DNA of 64,000 nucleotides from Heyndrickxia sporothermodurans (GCA_018333075.1 BORH01000011.1:1-64000), one strand, 5' to 3'; counted from the first letter of the stretch, positions 47,124 through 56,104 are shown. Notes: a model not told the origin generated them from the letters alone. Made by a program: numbers and translations.

Positions 47124-48302
47124 ATGTTAACAGAAACTTCATTAAGAAATCTTTATAAATTAGAATATAATTCATTCTTTGAAAAATTGGGTGTTTTAAA
47201 TTATAGTCAAAGATTAAAGACTACGAATAGGAAAGACTATTCCAAATTAGTTACTTTATTAAAAGAAGAAATTGATTCACCAACTGGTCAATTTAAAGCG
47301 AAACAGTTAGATAAGTTTTTATTTGAAAGAATATTTTATCTAAAAAATAATCTTCATTATGTATATCAATTGGATAGCCATTTTATCCTTGAAAATGATA
47401 TAAATGATCTAGAAAATATCCGAGCCTATTTAAGTAGTTTTAGTGATCTAAGATTAGATAACCAAATTCCATGTGAAACTACAGATACTTTTGAGATTTG
47501 CACAACTAGATTAGTTACCAATCAATCTGGAGTTGTGGAACAAATAAATTTACTCATTAAATGTGAAAACGTTTCAACTAAACGAGGAGTAATTACATTA
47601 TATTCTGGTGTAACAATCGACATAAAGAACAAATTATTACTTATAAAATTTAATCAAAACTATCTTGAATCACACTCATCGAAACCAATGTTATTACATA
47701 ATATTAAATTAACTTTGACTAATAATTCAACTTTTCGTCCACTGAAATTGCATTTTTCAAGTATCACGGAGAATCACGGAAGAGATCTTATCTTTACTTT
47801 GTTTAAAGAACTAAGTGAAGATGCTGAAAAAATACTTAATAAAAAGGCATCTTCGGATACAGACCATAAAATAACTAATTTTCTGAAAAGTATGGGTATT
47901 GAAACTAAAAAGGATTATATAAATCAAGTAAAGGCAGTTATTTATCAGGATATTGCTGATACATTTCATAAAACTCTTTTCCCTAAGGGTTGGGTGTTTA
48001 GGTTTTTATTTAGAGAGGGTGATTATACAAGAGCATCTTCACGAACAGATGATTTTAGTCCAATATATAAAGCAAAGGTTTATTGGAACTTAAAAGAAAT
48101 TGTCTTTAAAGAAAAGAAAATGCAGGAAGCAGGTTTGGTTTGGAATTTACCTAGGACAAACGGACCTATTTTCGTTAAAATAGAAAATAAAAATGAATCA
48201 GTTCAGATACAGTATTATGATAAACCCGCTAATCGAAAAAATAGAAAGGAGAAGGAGGATTATGTATTACAGAAAGTTAATGGAAATTTACGAAGAAACT
48301 GA
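47124..48302 (+). CDS. large protein of unknown function, first gene of cargo operon
   Basis: A 392-aa protein I do not recognise. RBS AAGGGG before ATG 47124. It has a helical N-terminal 100 residues (LRNLYKLEYNSFFEKLGVLN, LKEEIDSPTGQFKAKQLDKFLFERIFY), a strand-rich middle (about 110-230, EQINLLIKCENVSTKRGVITLYSGVTIDIKNKLLLIKFN) and a C-terminal part with FRFLFREGDYTRASSRTDDF. No membrane segment. Its 3' end overlaps the next gene by 41 bases. It sits in the accessory slot between the late-gene regulator and the packaging genes, where many Bacillus prophages keep host-protecting cargo; a sensor or recognition part is plausible but unproven. Confidence 0.7.
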   Translation: MLTETSLRNLYKLEYNSFFEKLGVLNYSQRLKTTNRKDYSKLVTLLKEEIDSPTGQFKAKQLDKFLFERIFYLKNNLHYVYQLDSHFILENDINDLENIRAYLSSFSDLRLDNQIPCETTDTFEICTTRLVTNQSGVVEQINLLIKCENVSTKRGVITLYSGVTIDIKNKLLLIKFNQNYLESHSSKPMLLHNIKLTLTNNSTFRPLKLHFSSITENHGRDLIFTLFKELSEDAEKILNKKASSDTDHKITNFLKSMGIETKKDYINQVKAVIYQDIADTFHKTLFPKGWVFRFLFREGDYTRASSRTDDFSPIYKAKVYWNLKEIVFKEKKMQEAGLVWNLPRTNGPIFVKIENKNESVQIQYYDKPANRKNRKEKEDYVLQKVNGNLRRN

Positions 48303-48897
48303 CTGTCATAACTACTTTTCCAAATATTATGTTGAAGCATTAAGTGATTATATTCTTTCTGTGGAAAAAGACGCTCAATTAAAGTATTTAAATCCTTATG
48401 AATTTTCAAGTGAAAATAAGTTAACATTGCAAGAAACACTAAAATTTTTTATGTACTTTACCGATCAAGAAAATGGAGTAATTAGGATTTTGCCCTTTGT
48501 TGAGTGTTTTTCTTCTTCATGTAGTGAACGACTATTTTTTGAAGATTCAATAGAAGATGATCTTCTACTTTGTGAAGACTGCGGAAAAGATTATGATCTT
48601 ACTCAAGTGGAACCTTTCATGAAAATTTATTTTCAATATCAGGATCATGAATCTGTTGTGGATGAAAATTTGTTAGACAGGAACAGTCCTTTTGAAATTT
48701 TAAACGGGATTGATTATAGTTTAAAGTTTGAATCCCCTTCATCTCACGCTGGGTCAACCGATGAAGGGGATCCTTCTGTAGAATTTGGTGAATTAGTTCA
48801 AAACAACATTAAACCAGATGGGCAGCCCATTACGAATGCTATACCTTCACCTACAAGTCTTTTAATGAATAAATTATCGTCAAGGAGAGCTAGATGA
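48262..48897 (+). CDS. zinc-ribbon protein of unknown function, second gene of cargo operon
   Basis: A 211-aa acidic protein. ATG 48262 follows AAAGGAGAAGGAGG inside the end of the first gene. After a helical N-terminal part comes a likely zinc site: FSSSCSERLFFEDS, then LLLCEDCGKDYDL (about residues 85-120). The C-terminal 60 residues are low-complexity (SSHAGSTDEGDPS, PSPTSLLMNKLSSRRAR). Its stop overlaps the third gene start (ATGA). Family not recognised. Confidence 0.65.
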   Translation: MYYRKLMEIYEETDCHNYFSKYYVEALSDYILSVEKDAQLKYLNPYEFSSENKLTLQETLKFFMYFTDQENGVIRILPFVECFSSSCSERLFFEDSIEDDLLLCEDCGKDYDLTQVEPFMKIYFQYQDHESVVDENLLDRNSPFEILNGIDYSLKFESPSSHAGSTDEGDPSVEFGELVQNNIKPDGQPITNAIPSPTSLLMNKLSSRRAR

Positions 48898-49490
48898 AAA
48901 GAAATGTACCAATTACTTTTAGATCCTTAATAATTCTATTAATTTCAATCGTTATAACTCTTATATTATTAGTATTTATATTTTATTACATTTTTGAGAT
49001 TAATAAGAGTGGTAAAGGTTGGATTGAAGCAACTGTTGGAGCATCAGGAAATATTGCAGGTGGTCTAATTGGAGGTATTGTTGCTTATATTGTTGCTGCA
49101 TATCAAGTAAATAAGACAAACGAAGGTCAGTATGTAATAAATATTAGGAATACATTTGCCATCATGAGACTTATTAATGAAGAACTTGAATACAATGAGA
49201 TTGTAATAGATTCAATATTACCATATACAGGTTCTAGTGACCAAGACCAATTACTAGTAGATCAATTAAGTGATAAACAGTGGATAAATAATGCTACCTC
49301 TATAGGAAATGAGTTACCTGACCAAGACTTTTTCATTTTATGTGACATTTACAGAAGAATTTCATTATTAAAAACAAAAAAAAATGAGCCTAATTCAGAA
49401 GTCTTTATTAAAGAAACAAAAGATTTGATTAGTTCTAATCTAATCAAAGTTGATCAAATAATAAAGAGTTTAAAAGAACAATTAAATTAA
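48894..49490 (+). CDS. two-TM membrane protein, third gene of cargo operon
   Basis: A 198-aa protein with two N-terminal membrane helices (about 9-33 and 45-68, the second glycine-rich: GASGNIAGGLIGGIVAYIVAAY) and a soluble helical remainder (FAIMRLINEELEYNEIVIDSI ... LIKVDQIIKSLKEQLN). Start overlaps the previous stop, so all three genes form one coupled unit. A small membrane protein at the end of a sensor-type operon is a frequent layout of abortive-infection systems, but this is inference only. Confidence 0.65.
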   Translation: MKRNVPITFRSLIILLISIVITLILLVFIFYYIFEINKSGKGWIEATVGASGNIAGGLIGGIVAYIVAAYQVNKTNEGQYVINIRNTFAIMRLINEELEYNEIVIDSILPYTGSSDQDQLLVDQLSDKQWINNATSIGNELPDQDFFILCDIYRRISLLKTKKNEPNSEVFIKETKDLISSNLIKVDQIIKSLKEQLN

Positions 49491-49605
49491 TAACTTAACT
49501 ACAAAGGAAAAATGATAGAAAAAGTTTCTTGGCAGATTTTTGGCTGAATAACGGCAGAGCATTAGGTATTTTATGTGTTAAATTATATCATAGAAAGTTT
49601 TATAT

Positions 49606-49642
49606 AGACGGCACTTTGGTTGGTAGGTGTCGTCTTATTTTT
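49606..49642 (+). terminator. terminator of the cargo operon
   Basis: AGACGGCAC (49606-49614) / GTGTCGTCT (49627-49635) stem and TATTTTTAT. Confidence 0.7.
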
Positions 49643-49713
49643 ATAAATATTGTAAGTTTAGAAGGAAAATAGTCATCCTTTGTCAAAATATAGTAGCGAA
49701 GGGTGGTGATTAA

Positions 49714-49950
49714 ATGGCTAATGCAAGATACAAATTTCATTATGTCAATGGAGAGAAAGAAGAACTAGAAACAAAACATAGATATAATACAGATGCAAAA
49801 AGTGAACTAGCAACAATTTTTCACCATAATAAATCATGGATTAGTGCAGGTGGAAAGACAATTAATTTAGCAAATGTGATTTCAATTGAAGTTGTTGGTG
49901 AAGAAGAGAAAATGACTCTAAAATTAAATTTGAATGTAGACAACAAGTAA
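49714..49950 (+). CDS. small conserved phage-type protein
   Basis: A 78-aa protein with RBS GAAGGGTGGTG: YKFHYVNGEKEELETKHRYN, then ISAGGKTINLANVISIEVV, a compact beta pattern. Function unknown. Followed by its own small terminator, so separate from the RelA/SpoT gene. Confidence 0.65.
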   Translation: MANARYKFHYVNGEKEELETKHRYNTDAKSELATIFHHNKSWISAGGKTINLANVISIEVVGEEEKMTLKLNLNVDNK

Positions 49951-49978
49951 AGCATCTATTAAGGGTGCTTTTCTATTA
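49950..49978 (+). terminator. small terminator
   Basis: AAGCATC (49950-49956) / GGTGCTT (49964-49970) then TTCTATTATTT. Confidence 0.5.
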
Positions 49979-50031
49979 TTTGCAGGAAAATATCTCCTTT
50001 TGTCGAATTGATGTAGATGGGAGGAGATTTA

Positions 50032-51114
50032 ATGGAACAAAATAGGTCAAAACGAAAAGCTAAAGTTCTATCAACAAGCAAAAACTTTACAGAGATTACA
50101 GAATGGTATCAAAAAAAAAGAGATTTTTATAAAAGACTAGCAATTAAAGTTGAATTAATAATTAAAGAAATACTTGATAACGAAAAAATTATATATCACG
50201 ATCTTACATCACGAGCAAAGGATGTAGAAAGTTTTTTAGATAAAGCATCTAAGGAAAAGTACATTGATCCAGCTAATGAAATAATGGATCTTGCTGGAAT
50301 TAGAGTTACAGCATATGTTGAGTCAGATGTGAAAAAGATTTGCGAAATTATCGAAAGTGAATTTAAAATTTATGAAGAACACTCAGGAGATAAATCCGAA
50401 AACTTGGCTGAAAATCAGGTTGGGTATAGATCGGTTCATTACGTAGCTGAAATAAATTCAGTGAGAAGTGATTTACCGGAATACCATAGGTTTCAGGGTG
50501 TACCTTTTGAAATACAAGTACGAACTATTTTACAACATGCGTGGGCTGAGATTGAACACGATAGAAATTATAAACTCAAGGGAGAATTACCAGAGAAAAG
50601 AGACATAAAAAGAAGATTTTCACTATTAGCTGCAGTTCTAGAAATGGCTGATAGAGAATTTGATTCTATTGTTAATGATATCGATATTTATATTGAAGAT
50701 GTTAAGGCTGAAACAAAGAAAGGATATCTACAAATTCCAATCGATTCAATTTCTTTAAAAGAGTATCTCGACAATAAATTAAGTGATGTTGATATAAAAT
50801 CAAGAGAATTAAGTATTGATCAATCAACATCAGTAAACGAGCTTAAAAGATTTGGTATTGATAATTTAAGCATGTTAGATAAATTGATTAATCAGGATTT
50901 TATAGAGAAATTTAAAGAAATTACACCTTACCCAGGAAATTATTTAAGTTTTTTAAGAATACTTATGATTACAACTGATGTAGAAAAATACTTTGATAAA
51001 GCAAAAATTCCAGAGTTCACTGCTGTAAAACAAAGTTTTGCTAATGCTTTAGTACATTTTGGAATTAATATAAATACCCTAGAAAAATATCGAATGGAAA
51101 TTTATGCATCCTAA
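50032..51114 (+). CDS. prophage RelA/SpoT-domain nucleotide synthetase
   Basis: A 360-aa protein with an N-terminal RelA/SpoT synthetase domain (about 20-190): SRAKDVESFLDKA (R61, K64), MDLAGIRVTAYV (D86), GYRSVHY (Y132, H136) and FEIQVRTILQHAWAEIEHD (E160, Q162). All synthetase residues are present and no HD hydrolase domain exists, so it could make (p)ppGpp or transfer pyrophosphate to another target. About 170 residues of mostly helical C-terminal sequence follow. ATG 50032 chosen behind GGGAGGAG. Prophage synthetases of this family include toxic (p)ppApp makers and CapRel-type tRNA modifiers that respond to phage capsid; the C-terminal domain here could be such a sensor or an antitoxin-like part. 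No separate antitoxin gene adjoins. Confidence 0.85.
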   Translation: MEQNRSKRKAKVLSTSKNFTEITEWYQKKRDFYKRLAIKVELIIKEILDNEKIIYHDLTSRAKDVESFLDKASKEKYIDPANEIMDLAGIRVTAYVESDVKKICEIIESEFKIYEEHSGDKSENLAENQVGYRSVHYVAEINSVRSDLPEYHRFQGVPFEIQVRTILQHAWAEIEHDRNYKLKGELPEKRDIKRRFSLLAAVLEMADREFDSIVNDIDIYIEDVKAETKKGYLQIPIDSISLKEYLDNKLSDVDIKSRELSIDQSTSVNELKRFGIDNLSMLDKLINQDFIEKFKEITPYPGNYLSFLRILMITTDVEKYFDKAKIPEFTAVKQSFANALVHFGININTLEKYRMEIYAS

Positions 51115-51130
51115 GTGGATGCCTTTTTAT
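51106..51130 (+). terminator. terminator overlapping the stop codon
   Basis: GCATCC (51106-51111) / GGATGC (51117-51122), then CTTTTTATTT. Confidence 0.6.
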
Positions 51131-51152
51131 TTGGAGAAAGGAGCAATTATAA

Positions 51153-51497
51153 ATGGACAAAGTAACCTGTGATGAATGTCAAAATGATTTTAATATTTAT
51201 TTACAAGAATATCAGTATCCAGTAACTCAAGTTAAAGGATATGTTATTGAAACATATTTCATGTGTCCTCATTGCAATAAGAAATACATTGCTTTTGTAA
51301 CTGATAAACAAGCAAGGAAAATGCAAAAGGAAATTAGAAGTTATCATAATCAAATCTTCAAGAAGGATTATACAGGTCTAACAGAGGAAGAGTATAAGAA
51401 AGAGATTGACAAGCAACATAATGTATTAAACATAATGAAACAAGAATTAAAGATAAAAATGGATAACTTAAAGGAACAAATAAAAGCGCTCAATTAA
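51153..51497 (+). CDS. phage zinc-ribbon/coiled-coil protein
   Basis: A 114-aa protein with a zinc ribbon formed by CDEC (6-9) and CPHC (about 38-41), followed by a long charged helix ending MKQELKIKMDNLKEQIKALN. RBS GAAAGGAGC. It lies just before the HNH nuclease in the packaging region. Exact role unknown. Confidence 0.7.
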   Translation: MDKVTCDECQNDFNIYLQEYQYPVTQVKGYVIETYFMCPHCNKKYIAFVTDKQARKMQKEIRSYHNQIFKKDYTGLTEEEYKKEIDKQHNVLNIMKQELKIKMDNLKEQIKALN

Positions 51498-51533
51498 TTG
51501 GGTGCTTTTTTATTTGGAAAGAAGGTGAATAAA

Positions 51534-51893
51534 ATGATTACACCAGAAAAACTAAATTGGCTCAAGGAACTTATCAGACTGGATAAATTGATTCCATTCT
51601 ATAAATGCAAAGAGTGGAGACAGTTGAGATTAAAAGCCATGGAGCGTGATAATTATGAGTGCAAACATTGTAAGCGTAATGGTGTAGTAACAACAAGAAA
51701 AACAATTAATAAATATGGTAAGCCAACTAAGATGGATGTGAACCATATCAAACCCGTTAGGACTCATCCTCATCTTGCATTAGACTTAGATAACTTAGAA
51801 TACTTATGCGTTGATTGCCATAACAAAGCAGATGGGAAGGATAAGATGATTAATAAACATAAACCAAAATTTGTTAATGAGGAGAGATGGTAA
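51534..51893 (+). CDS. HNH endonuclease
   Basis: A 119-aa HNH nuclease. CKHC and CVDCH zinc pairs frame the motif MDVNHIKPVRTHP ... LDLDNLEYLCVDCHNKAD. ATG 51534 (GAAGGTGAA upstream). HNH proteins beside the terminase are required for cos cleavage and packaging in HK97-like phages, which fits the candidate cos site 180 bp downstream. Confidence 0.9.
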   Translation: MITPEKLNWLKELIRLDKLIPFYKCKEWRQLRLKAMERDNYECKHCKRNGVVTTRKTINKYGKPTKMDVNHIKPVRTHPHLALDLDNLEYLCVDCHNKADGKDKMINKHKPKFVNEERW

Positions 51894-52069
51894 TGAAGCA
51901 TATTGAAAATTTATTGAATTGTAGACTTAGAGAATTAGATAAAAGAACTAAACGTTTAGCATTTGATAAAGAACGATTGCTTGATGAAGTAAAAGATATT
52001 GATCAAGAGTTATTAAACGTTGAAGAGGAAGTAAAAGAGTTAAAAGGAATATATGTAAAATTTTTATAA
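51893..52069 (+). CDS. small coiled-coil phage protein
   Basis: A 58-aa charged helix (LNCRLRELDKRTKRLAFDKERLLDEVKDIDQELLNVEEEVKEL). ATG 51893 overlaps the HNH stop by one base (RBS GAGGAGAG). Unknown function; its position between HNH and terminase suggests a packaging accessory. Confidence 0.55.
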   Translation: MKHIENLLNCRLRELDKRTKRLAFDKERLLDEVKDIDQELLNVEEEVKELKGIYVKFL

Positions 52070-52074
52070 TACCC

Positions 52075-52180
52075 CCCGGTAAAATATTTTAAAGATTTTC
52101 TGAGGGGGTGGGAAACGCGGGGGAGCGTTCGGAAAAAACATTTTTTCAGTTTTTCGCACATAAGGGGGGAGGGGGTGTAA
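52075..52180 (+). other. candidate cos site region
   Basis: A G-rich island in an otherwise AT-rich phage genome, between the HNH gene and the small terminase: GAGGGGGTGGG, then CGCGGGGGAGCG (52117-52128). In 3'-overhang cos phages of Gram-positive hosts the cohesive end lies exactly here. The final part GGGGGGAGGGGGTG also serves as ribosome binding site of the terminase. Confidence 0.5.
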
Positions 52181-52540
52181 ATGGCAAAACCTAGTAAATC
52201 AAAACAAGATGAATTAATTGGAAAAGAAGCCGATAGATTACACTCAATTTTTTTAGAATTACCTGATAACCACAGGGAAGTTGCAAAGGAATTGATTGAA
52301 AGAATTGCTTTTATGACCATTCAATTGCAAATATTGGAAGACACTATTAAAACCAAGGGTCCTACTTATATGTTTGTAAATGGAACTCAGCGAATGATGG
52401 TTGAAAACCCTGCTCAAAAATCATACAACACAACTATGAATCGATATACTTCGGCATATAAAGAACTGTTTAACTTACTGGATAAGTTAGATGGTGGTAA
52501 TAATGATGATGGCGAAGGCGATGGCTTTGAAGAGGTATAA
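52181..52540 (+). CDS. terS: terminase small subunit (P27 family)
   Basis: A 119-aa DNA-recognition subunit of the packaging motor. It resembles P27-type small terminases: DELIGKEADRLHSIF, EVAKELIERIAFMTIQLQILEDTIKTKGPTYMF, and MNRYTSAYKELFNLLDKL, with an acidic end. Located beside the candidate cos. The large-subunit gene overlaps its 3' end. Confidence 0.88.
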   Translation: MAKPSKSKQDELIGKEADRLHSIFLELPDNHREVAKELIERIAFMTIQLQILEDTIKTKGPTYMFVNGTQRMMVENPAQKSYNTTMNRYTSAYKELFNLLDKLDGGNNDDGEGDGFEEV

Positions 52541-54188
52541 ATATCATCCTTATATCGATGAATATATTCGTATGGTTGAACAGGGTGAAATAGAGACTTG
52601 TAAAGAACAAAAGCTTTTAGTTGCTTATGTAAAAAAGGCTCTTGATCGTGATGATGTAGTTATACATGAGGATGATATTGAAAAGTCTGTTGATGTACCA
52701 GCAAAATATTTTCCGTTTGGTTTGTTTCCTTGGCAAAAATTTTTAAATGCTTTAATGTTTGGTGTCCGATTTGATGATGGGCGACTAGTATGGACTGAAA
52801 TTTTAATATTAATGGGTCGTGGTGGTGGTAAGACAGGTTATATGGGATGGGATTCATTCTATATGGCTACTGGCCATCACGGAATAAAGAATTATGATAT
52901 TGAGATTGTCGCTACTTCTGAAGAACAGGCAGAAAGAACATTTACAGATGTATATGAAGTTTTGGAAGACGAAAAACATACTAAAAAGTTAAAACGTGCT
53001 TTTAAATGGACTAAAACAAAAATTCAACATAGAAAAACTAGGTCTGTTATTAAATACAATACCTCTAATGCTCGTACAAAAGATGGTAAACGTACAGGGT
53101 GTGCTATTTTTGATGAGGTACATGAATATGAAAACTATCAAAATATAAAAATATATACAAGTTCAAAGGGTAAAGTAAAAGACAATCGTATTATCTATAC
53201 CACTACAGACGGTTACGTCCGTGGAGGTCCACTGGACGATTTAAAAGAAAAATCACGATTGATTTTAAATGGAGAAATTGAAGGTTTACGTTTTCTCCCA
53301 TTTATCTGTCATTTAGATAGTGATGATGAAGTAGAAGATGAAACAAAATGGGAAAAGGCTAACCCATCTTATCGCTATAACAAAGATTTACAAATTGAAA
53401 TGCGAGAAGAATGGAAAAATGCTCAATTCAACTCTGAGTTATGGGTTGAGTTTATGACCAAGCGAATGGGGTGTCCGCAATCTGATGTTAGAAAAGAAGT
53501 TGCGACATATGAAGATCGTTTAGCTACAGATCAACCATTACCAACAAACCTAAAAGGAATGGAAGCTATAGGCGGGGTAGATTTTGCAGACATAAGGGAC
53601 TTTTGTTCTGTTGGGTTATTGTTCAAACATGAAGGGAAAAGGTATTGGCTTCAACACACTTTTATACATCACATGGCTTTAAAATTACAGGATATTAACC
53701 CTGAAATTATAGATATAGCTAAAAGAAAAGGCTTATGTACTATCGTTTACGATAAATCGATTGATCCTGAAAGAGTAGTCAATTGGTATATTGAGAAATT
53801 AAAAATATTCAACATTAGAAAAATCGCAATGGATGATTATAGGGCATCTATTTTAGGACCAAAATTGAGAGAAGCTGGTTTTGATGTGGAAACAGTAAGG
53901 AGAGGGAGAATAACACATGGTAAGTTATCTCCACTGATTGATGATATGTTTATCAATCATAAAATAGTGTTTGGTGATGATCCCCTAATGCGTTGGTATG
54001 TAGGAAACGTTTATAAAGATTTTCAAGGTAATGACAATATTGAATATAAAAAAATTGACAAGGAAAAGCGAAAAACAGATGGGTTTTTCGCTTTTTTACA
54101 TGCCTTAAATTTAGATCAATTATTGAAAGAATCATTACCATTGAACAAAGAAAATATTAAGAAAATCTTCAAATCTTTTAATGTATGA
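52521..54188 (+). CDS. terL: terminase large subunit
   Basis: ATPase-nuclease that drives DNA into the head. 555 aa from ATG 52521; earlier in-frame ATGs at 52491-52509 are possible but code for a Met-rich run. Walker A GRGGGKT at 99-105, Walker B CAIFDEVHEYE, the coupling motif IYTTTDGYVRGG, and the RNase-H-like nuclease with GGVDFADIRDF (Asp354), DDYRASI and a late DDMFINHKIVFGDDP. Confidence 0.93.
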   Translation: MALKRYKYHPYIDEYIRMVEQGEIETCKEQKLLVAYVKKALDRDDVVIHEDDIEKSVDVPAKYFPFGLFPWQKFLNALMFGVRFDDGRLVWTEILILMGRGGGKTGYMGWDSFYMATGHHGIKNYDIEIVATSEEQAERTFTDVYEVLEDEKHTKKLKRAFKWTKTKIQHRKTRSVIKYNTSNARTKDGKRTGCAIFDEVHEYENYQNIKIYTSSKGKVKDNRIIYTTTDGYVRGGPLDDLKEKSRLILNGEIEGLRFLPFICHLDSDDEVEDETKWEKANPSYRYNKDLQIEMREEWKNAQFNSELWVEFMTKRMGCPQSDVRKEVATYEDRLATDQPLPTNLKGMEAIGGVDFADIRDFCSVGLLFKHEGKRYWLQHTFIHHMALKLQDINPEIIDIAKRKGLCTIVYDKSIDPERVVNWYIEKLKIFNIRKIAMDDYRASILGPKLREAGFDVETVRRGRITHGKLSPLIDDMFINHKIVFGDDPLMRWYVGNVYKDFQGNDNIEYKKIDKEKRKTDGFFAFLHALNLDQLLKESLPLNKENIKKIFKSFNV

Positions 54189-54202
54189 AAGGTGGTGAGG
54201 AT

Positions 54203-55360
54203 GTGGGATTTATCAATTGGGTAAAAAACATATTTGGAAATAAAACAGAAATCACATTAAAAGACTGTTTTTATGAACTTGGCATTGATTTTTACTATAA
54301 AAGATTAGCTGTAGAGACTTGTATTGATCTAATAGCTAAATCTATAACAAAAAGTGAAATTCAGACATTTGAAAGTGGAAAGAAAAAACGAGGAGAAAAC
54401 TATTATTTGCTTAATGTTCAGCCAAATATAAACCAAAATGCAGCAGAATTCATGCATAGTTTGGTCAGGAGACTCGTTCTAAAGAATGAGTGTGTGGTTG
54501 TCATGCAGAATGAACAATTATTGATTGTGGATGATTACAATGTCACAGAATATGTTTTAAAAGAAAATTTATTTACTGATGTGACTGTAGGTGATTTGTC
54601 TTTTGATAAAACCTTTTATGAATCAGAGGTATTGCATTTTAAATTGAATGATGAAAATATCATGTCCGTTATAGATGGTATGTATGAGAGTTTAGGAAAA
54701 CTCCTTGCATCCTCGATAGATTTTTACAAAAGGAAAAATAACAAAAGACTTCTGATTAAAGGCGATTTTCTACGTGCCCAAGATGATGAAACGCAAGCAG
54801 CAATCGATGAAATGTTCGAGGGTCAATTAAAAAACTGGTTTGATCCAAATAAGGCAGGATCAGCATTTCAATTACAAGAAGGGTATACCCTGGAAGATAT
54901 GAGCGATGGTCAAAATGCTGGTGCTGGAAACAACAGTACGAGTCGTGATTTCGCTGAATTAGTGAATGATATATTTAACTATGTCGCTATGGCGTTTCAT
55001 GTCCCAAGGGGTATTTTAAAAGGTGATGTTGCAGACATAGAAAATCAGATTGATAGTTTTTTAATGTTTTGCATCAACCCGATTGCTGAACTGATCCAAG
55101 ATGAATTTAATCGCAAAATGTATTCGAAGAATGAATATCTGGAGCGAACGTATTTGAAAGTAGATACTAGCAGGATCAAAGTAACTGACATTACGAAATT
55201 TGCTAATGCTGCAGATAAATTATTCGCTATTGGTGGTTTCTCTATTAATGACATTTTAGAAGAATTAGGAAGGGAGCCTATAAATGAAGATTGGGCGAAC
55301 CGACGTTATGTCACGAAAAACTATGAAAGAGCAGATGCAATTAAAGGAGGTGAGGAATAG
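54203..55360 (+). CDS. portal protein
   Basis: HK97-type phage portal, 385 aa. GTG 54203 follows AAGGTGGTGAGG and gives the usual start GFINWVKNIFGNK. Characteristic parts are YYLLNVQPNINQNAAEFMHSLVRRLVLKNECVV, LEDMSDGQNAGAG and the stem region VNDIFNYVAMAFHVPRGILKGD. It forms the dodecameric DNA gate and connector. Overlaps the protease gene by one base. Confidence 0.92.
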   Translation: MGFINWVKNIFGNKTEITLKDCFYELGIDFYYKRLAVETCIDLIAKSITKSEIQTFESGKKKRGENYYLLNVQPNINQNAAEFMHSLVRRLVLKNECVVVMQNEQLLIVDDYNVTEYVLKENLFTDVTVGDLSFDKTFYESEVLHFKLNDENIMSVIDGMYESLGKLLASSIDFYKRKNNKRLLIKGDFLRAQDDETQAAIDEMFEGQLKNWFDPNKAGSAFQLQEGYTLEDMSDGQNAGAGNNSTSRDFAELVNDIFNYVAMAFHVPRGILKGDVADIENQIDSFLMFCINPIAELIQDEFNRKMYSKNEYLERTYLKVDTSRIKVTDITKFANAADKLFAIGGFSINDILEELGREPINEDWANRRYVTKNYERADAIKGGEE

Positions 55361-56073
55361 TGTTATTTAGAAACATGTTTAAAAATCAAAAGTACCTAAA
55401 TGAGATTGAAGAAATTGAGCATGAATTTAAGTCGGAAACAAAAGATGATAAAACTGAAATTACTATCTATGGTGCTATCGGTTCTTATTGGTTTATGGAT
55501 TCAACAAGTGCAGCAGACATTAAAAAAGTATTAAAAGACAATAATTCTAAAGAAATTATTGTGAATTTAAACAGTGGTGGTGGTGATGCATTTGACGGAA
55601 TTGCCATTTATAATCAATTAAAAAATCATGATGCAAAAATCATAGTTAATATACATGGTTTTGCAGCAAGTGCAGCATCTATTATTGCAATGGCAGCCGA
55701 TGAACTGATTATGCATACTGGAACCATGATGATGATTCATGAAGCGTCAACGATGGCATGGGGTACTAAAAAAGAGATGAGGTCTACACTTAATTCTTTA
55801 GAAGGGTTGGACAAGTCGCTGGCAGACATCTACATGACGCGCTTCAAAGGTGAGCGTTCTGAAATTGAAACGTTCATTGAAAATGAGACTTGGTTCACAG
55901 TTGATGAGGCTGTAGCGGTTGGCTTGGCTGATAATGCAGTGGAACCGGAAGAGGATCCAGTTGATCCGGAAGCATTTAAAAACAGCGTACTGTCCCGTTT
56001 TCAAAAGCAGCCAACACCTATTGTAACAAATACTAACAAAAATATATTAGAAAGATTCAAACGCCCTGTATAG
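55360..56073 (+). CDS. ClpP-like prohead protease
   Basis: A 237-aa S14-family serine protease: NLNSGGGDAFDGIAIYNQL oxyanion region, nucleophile Ser104 (HGFAASAASIIAMAAD) and His127 (MMMIHEAS). It removes scaffold regions from the capsid precursor during head maturation. GTG start at 55360 with AAAGGAGG. A small hairpin (56059-56079) overlaps the stop. Confidence 0.92.
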   Translation: MLFRNMFKNQKYLNEIEEIEHEFKSETKDDKTEITIYGAIGSYWFMDSTSAADIKKVLKDNNSKEIIVNLNSGGGDAFDGIAIYNQLKNHDAKIIVNIHGFAASAASIIAMAADELIMHTGTMMMIHEASTMAWGTKKEMRSTLNSLEGLDKSLADIYMTRFKGERSEIETFIENETWFTVDEAVAVGLADNAVEPEEDPVDPEAFKNSVLSRFQKQPTPIVTNTNKNILERFKRPV

Positions 56074-56083
56074 GCGTTTTTAT
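56059..56083 (+). terminator. hairpin between protease and capsid
   Basis: AAACGCC (56059-56065) / GGCGTTT (56073-56079) followed by TTATTATTTTT. It may be a partial terminator or a processing site that sets capsid mRNA apart. Confidence 0.55.
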
Positions 56084-56104
56084 TATTTTTAGGAGGAATG
56101 AAGA

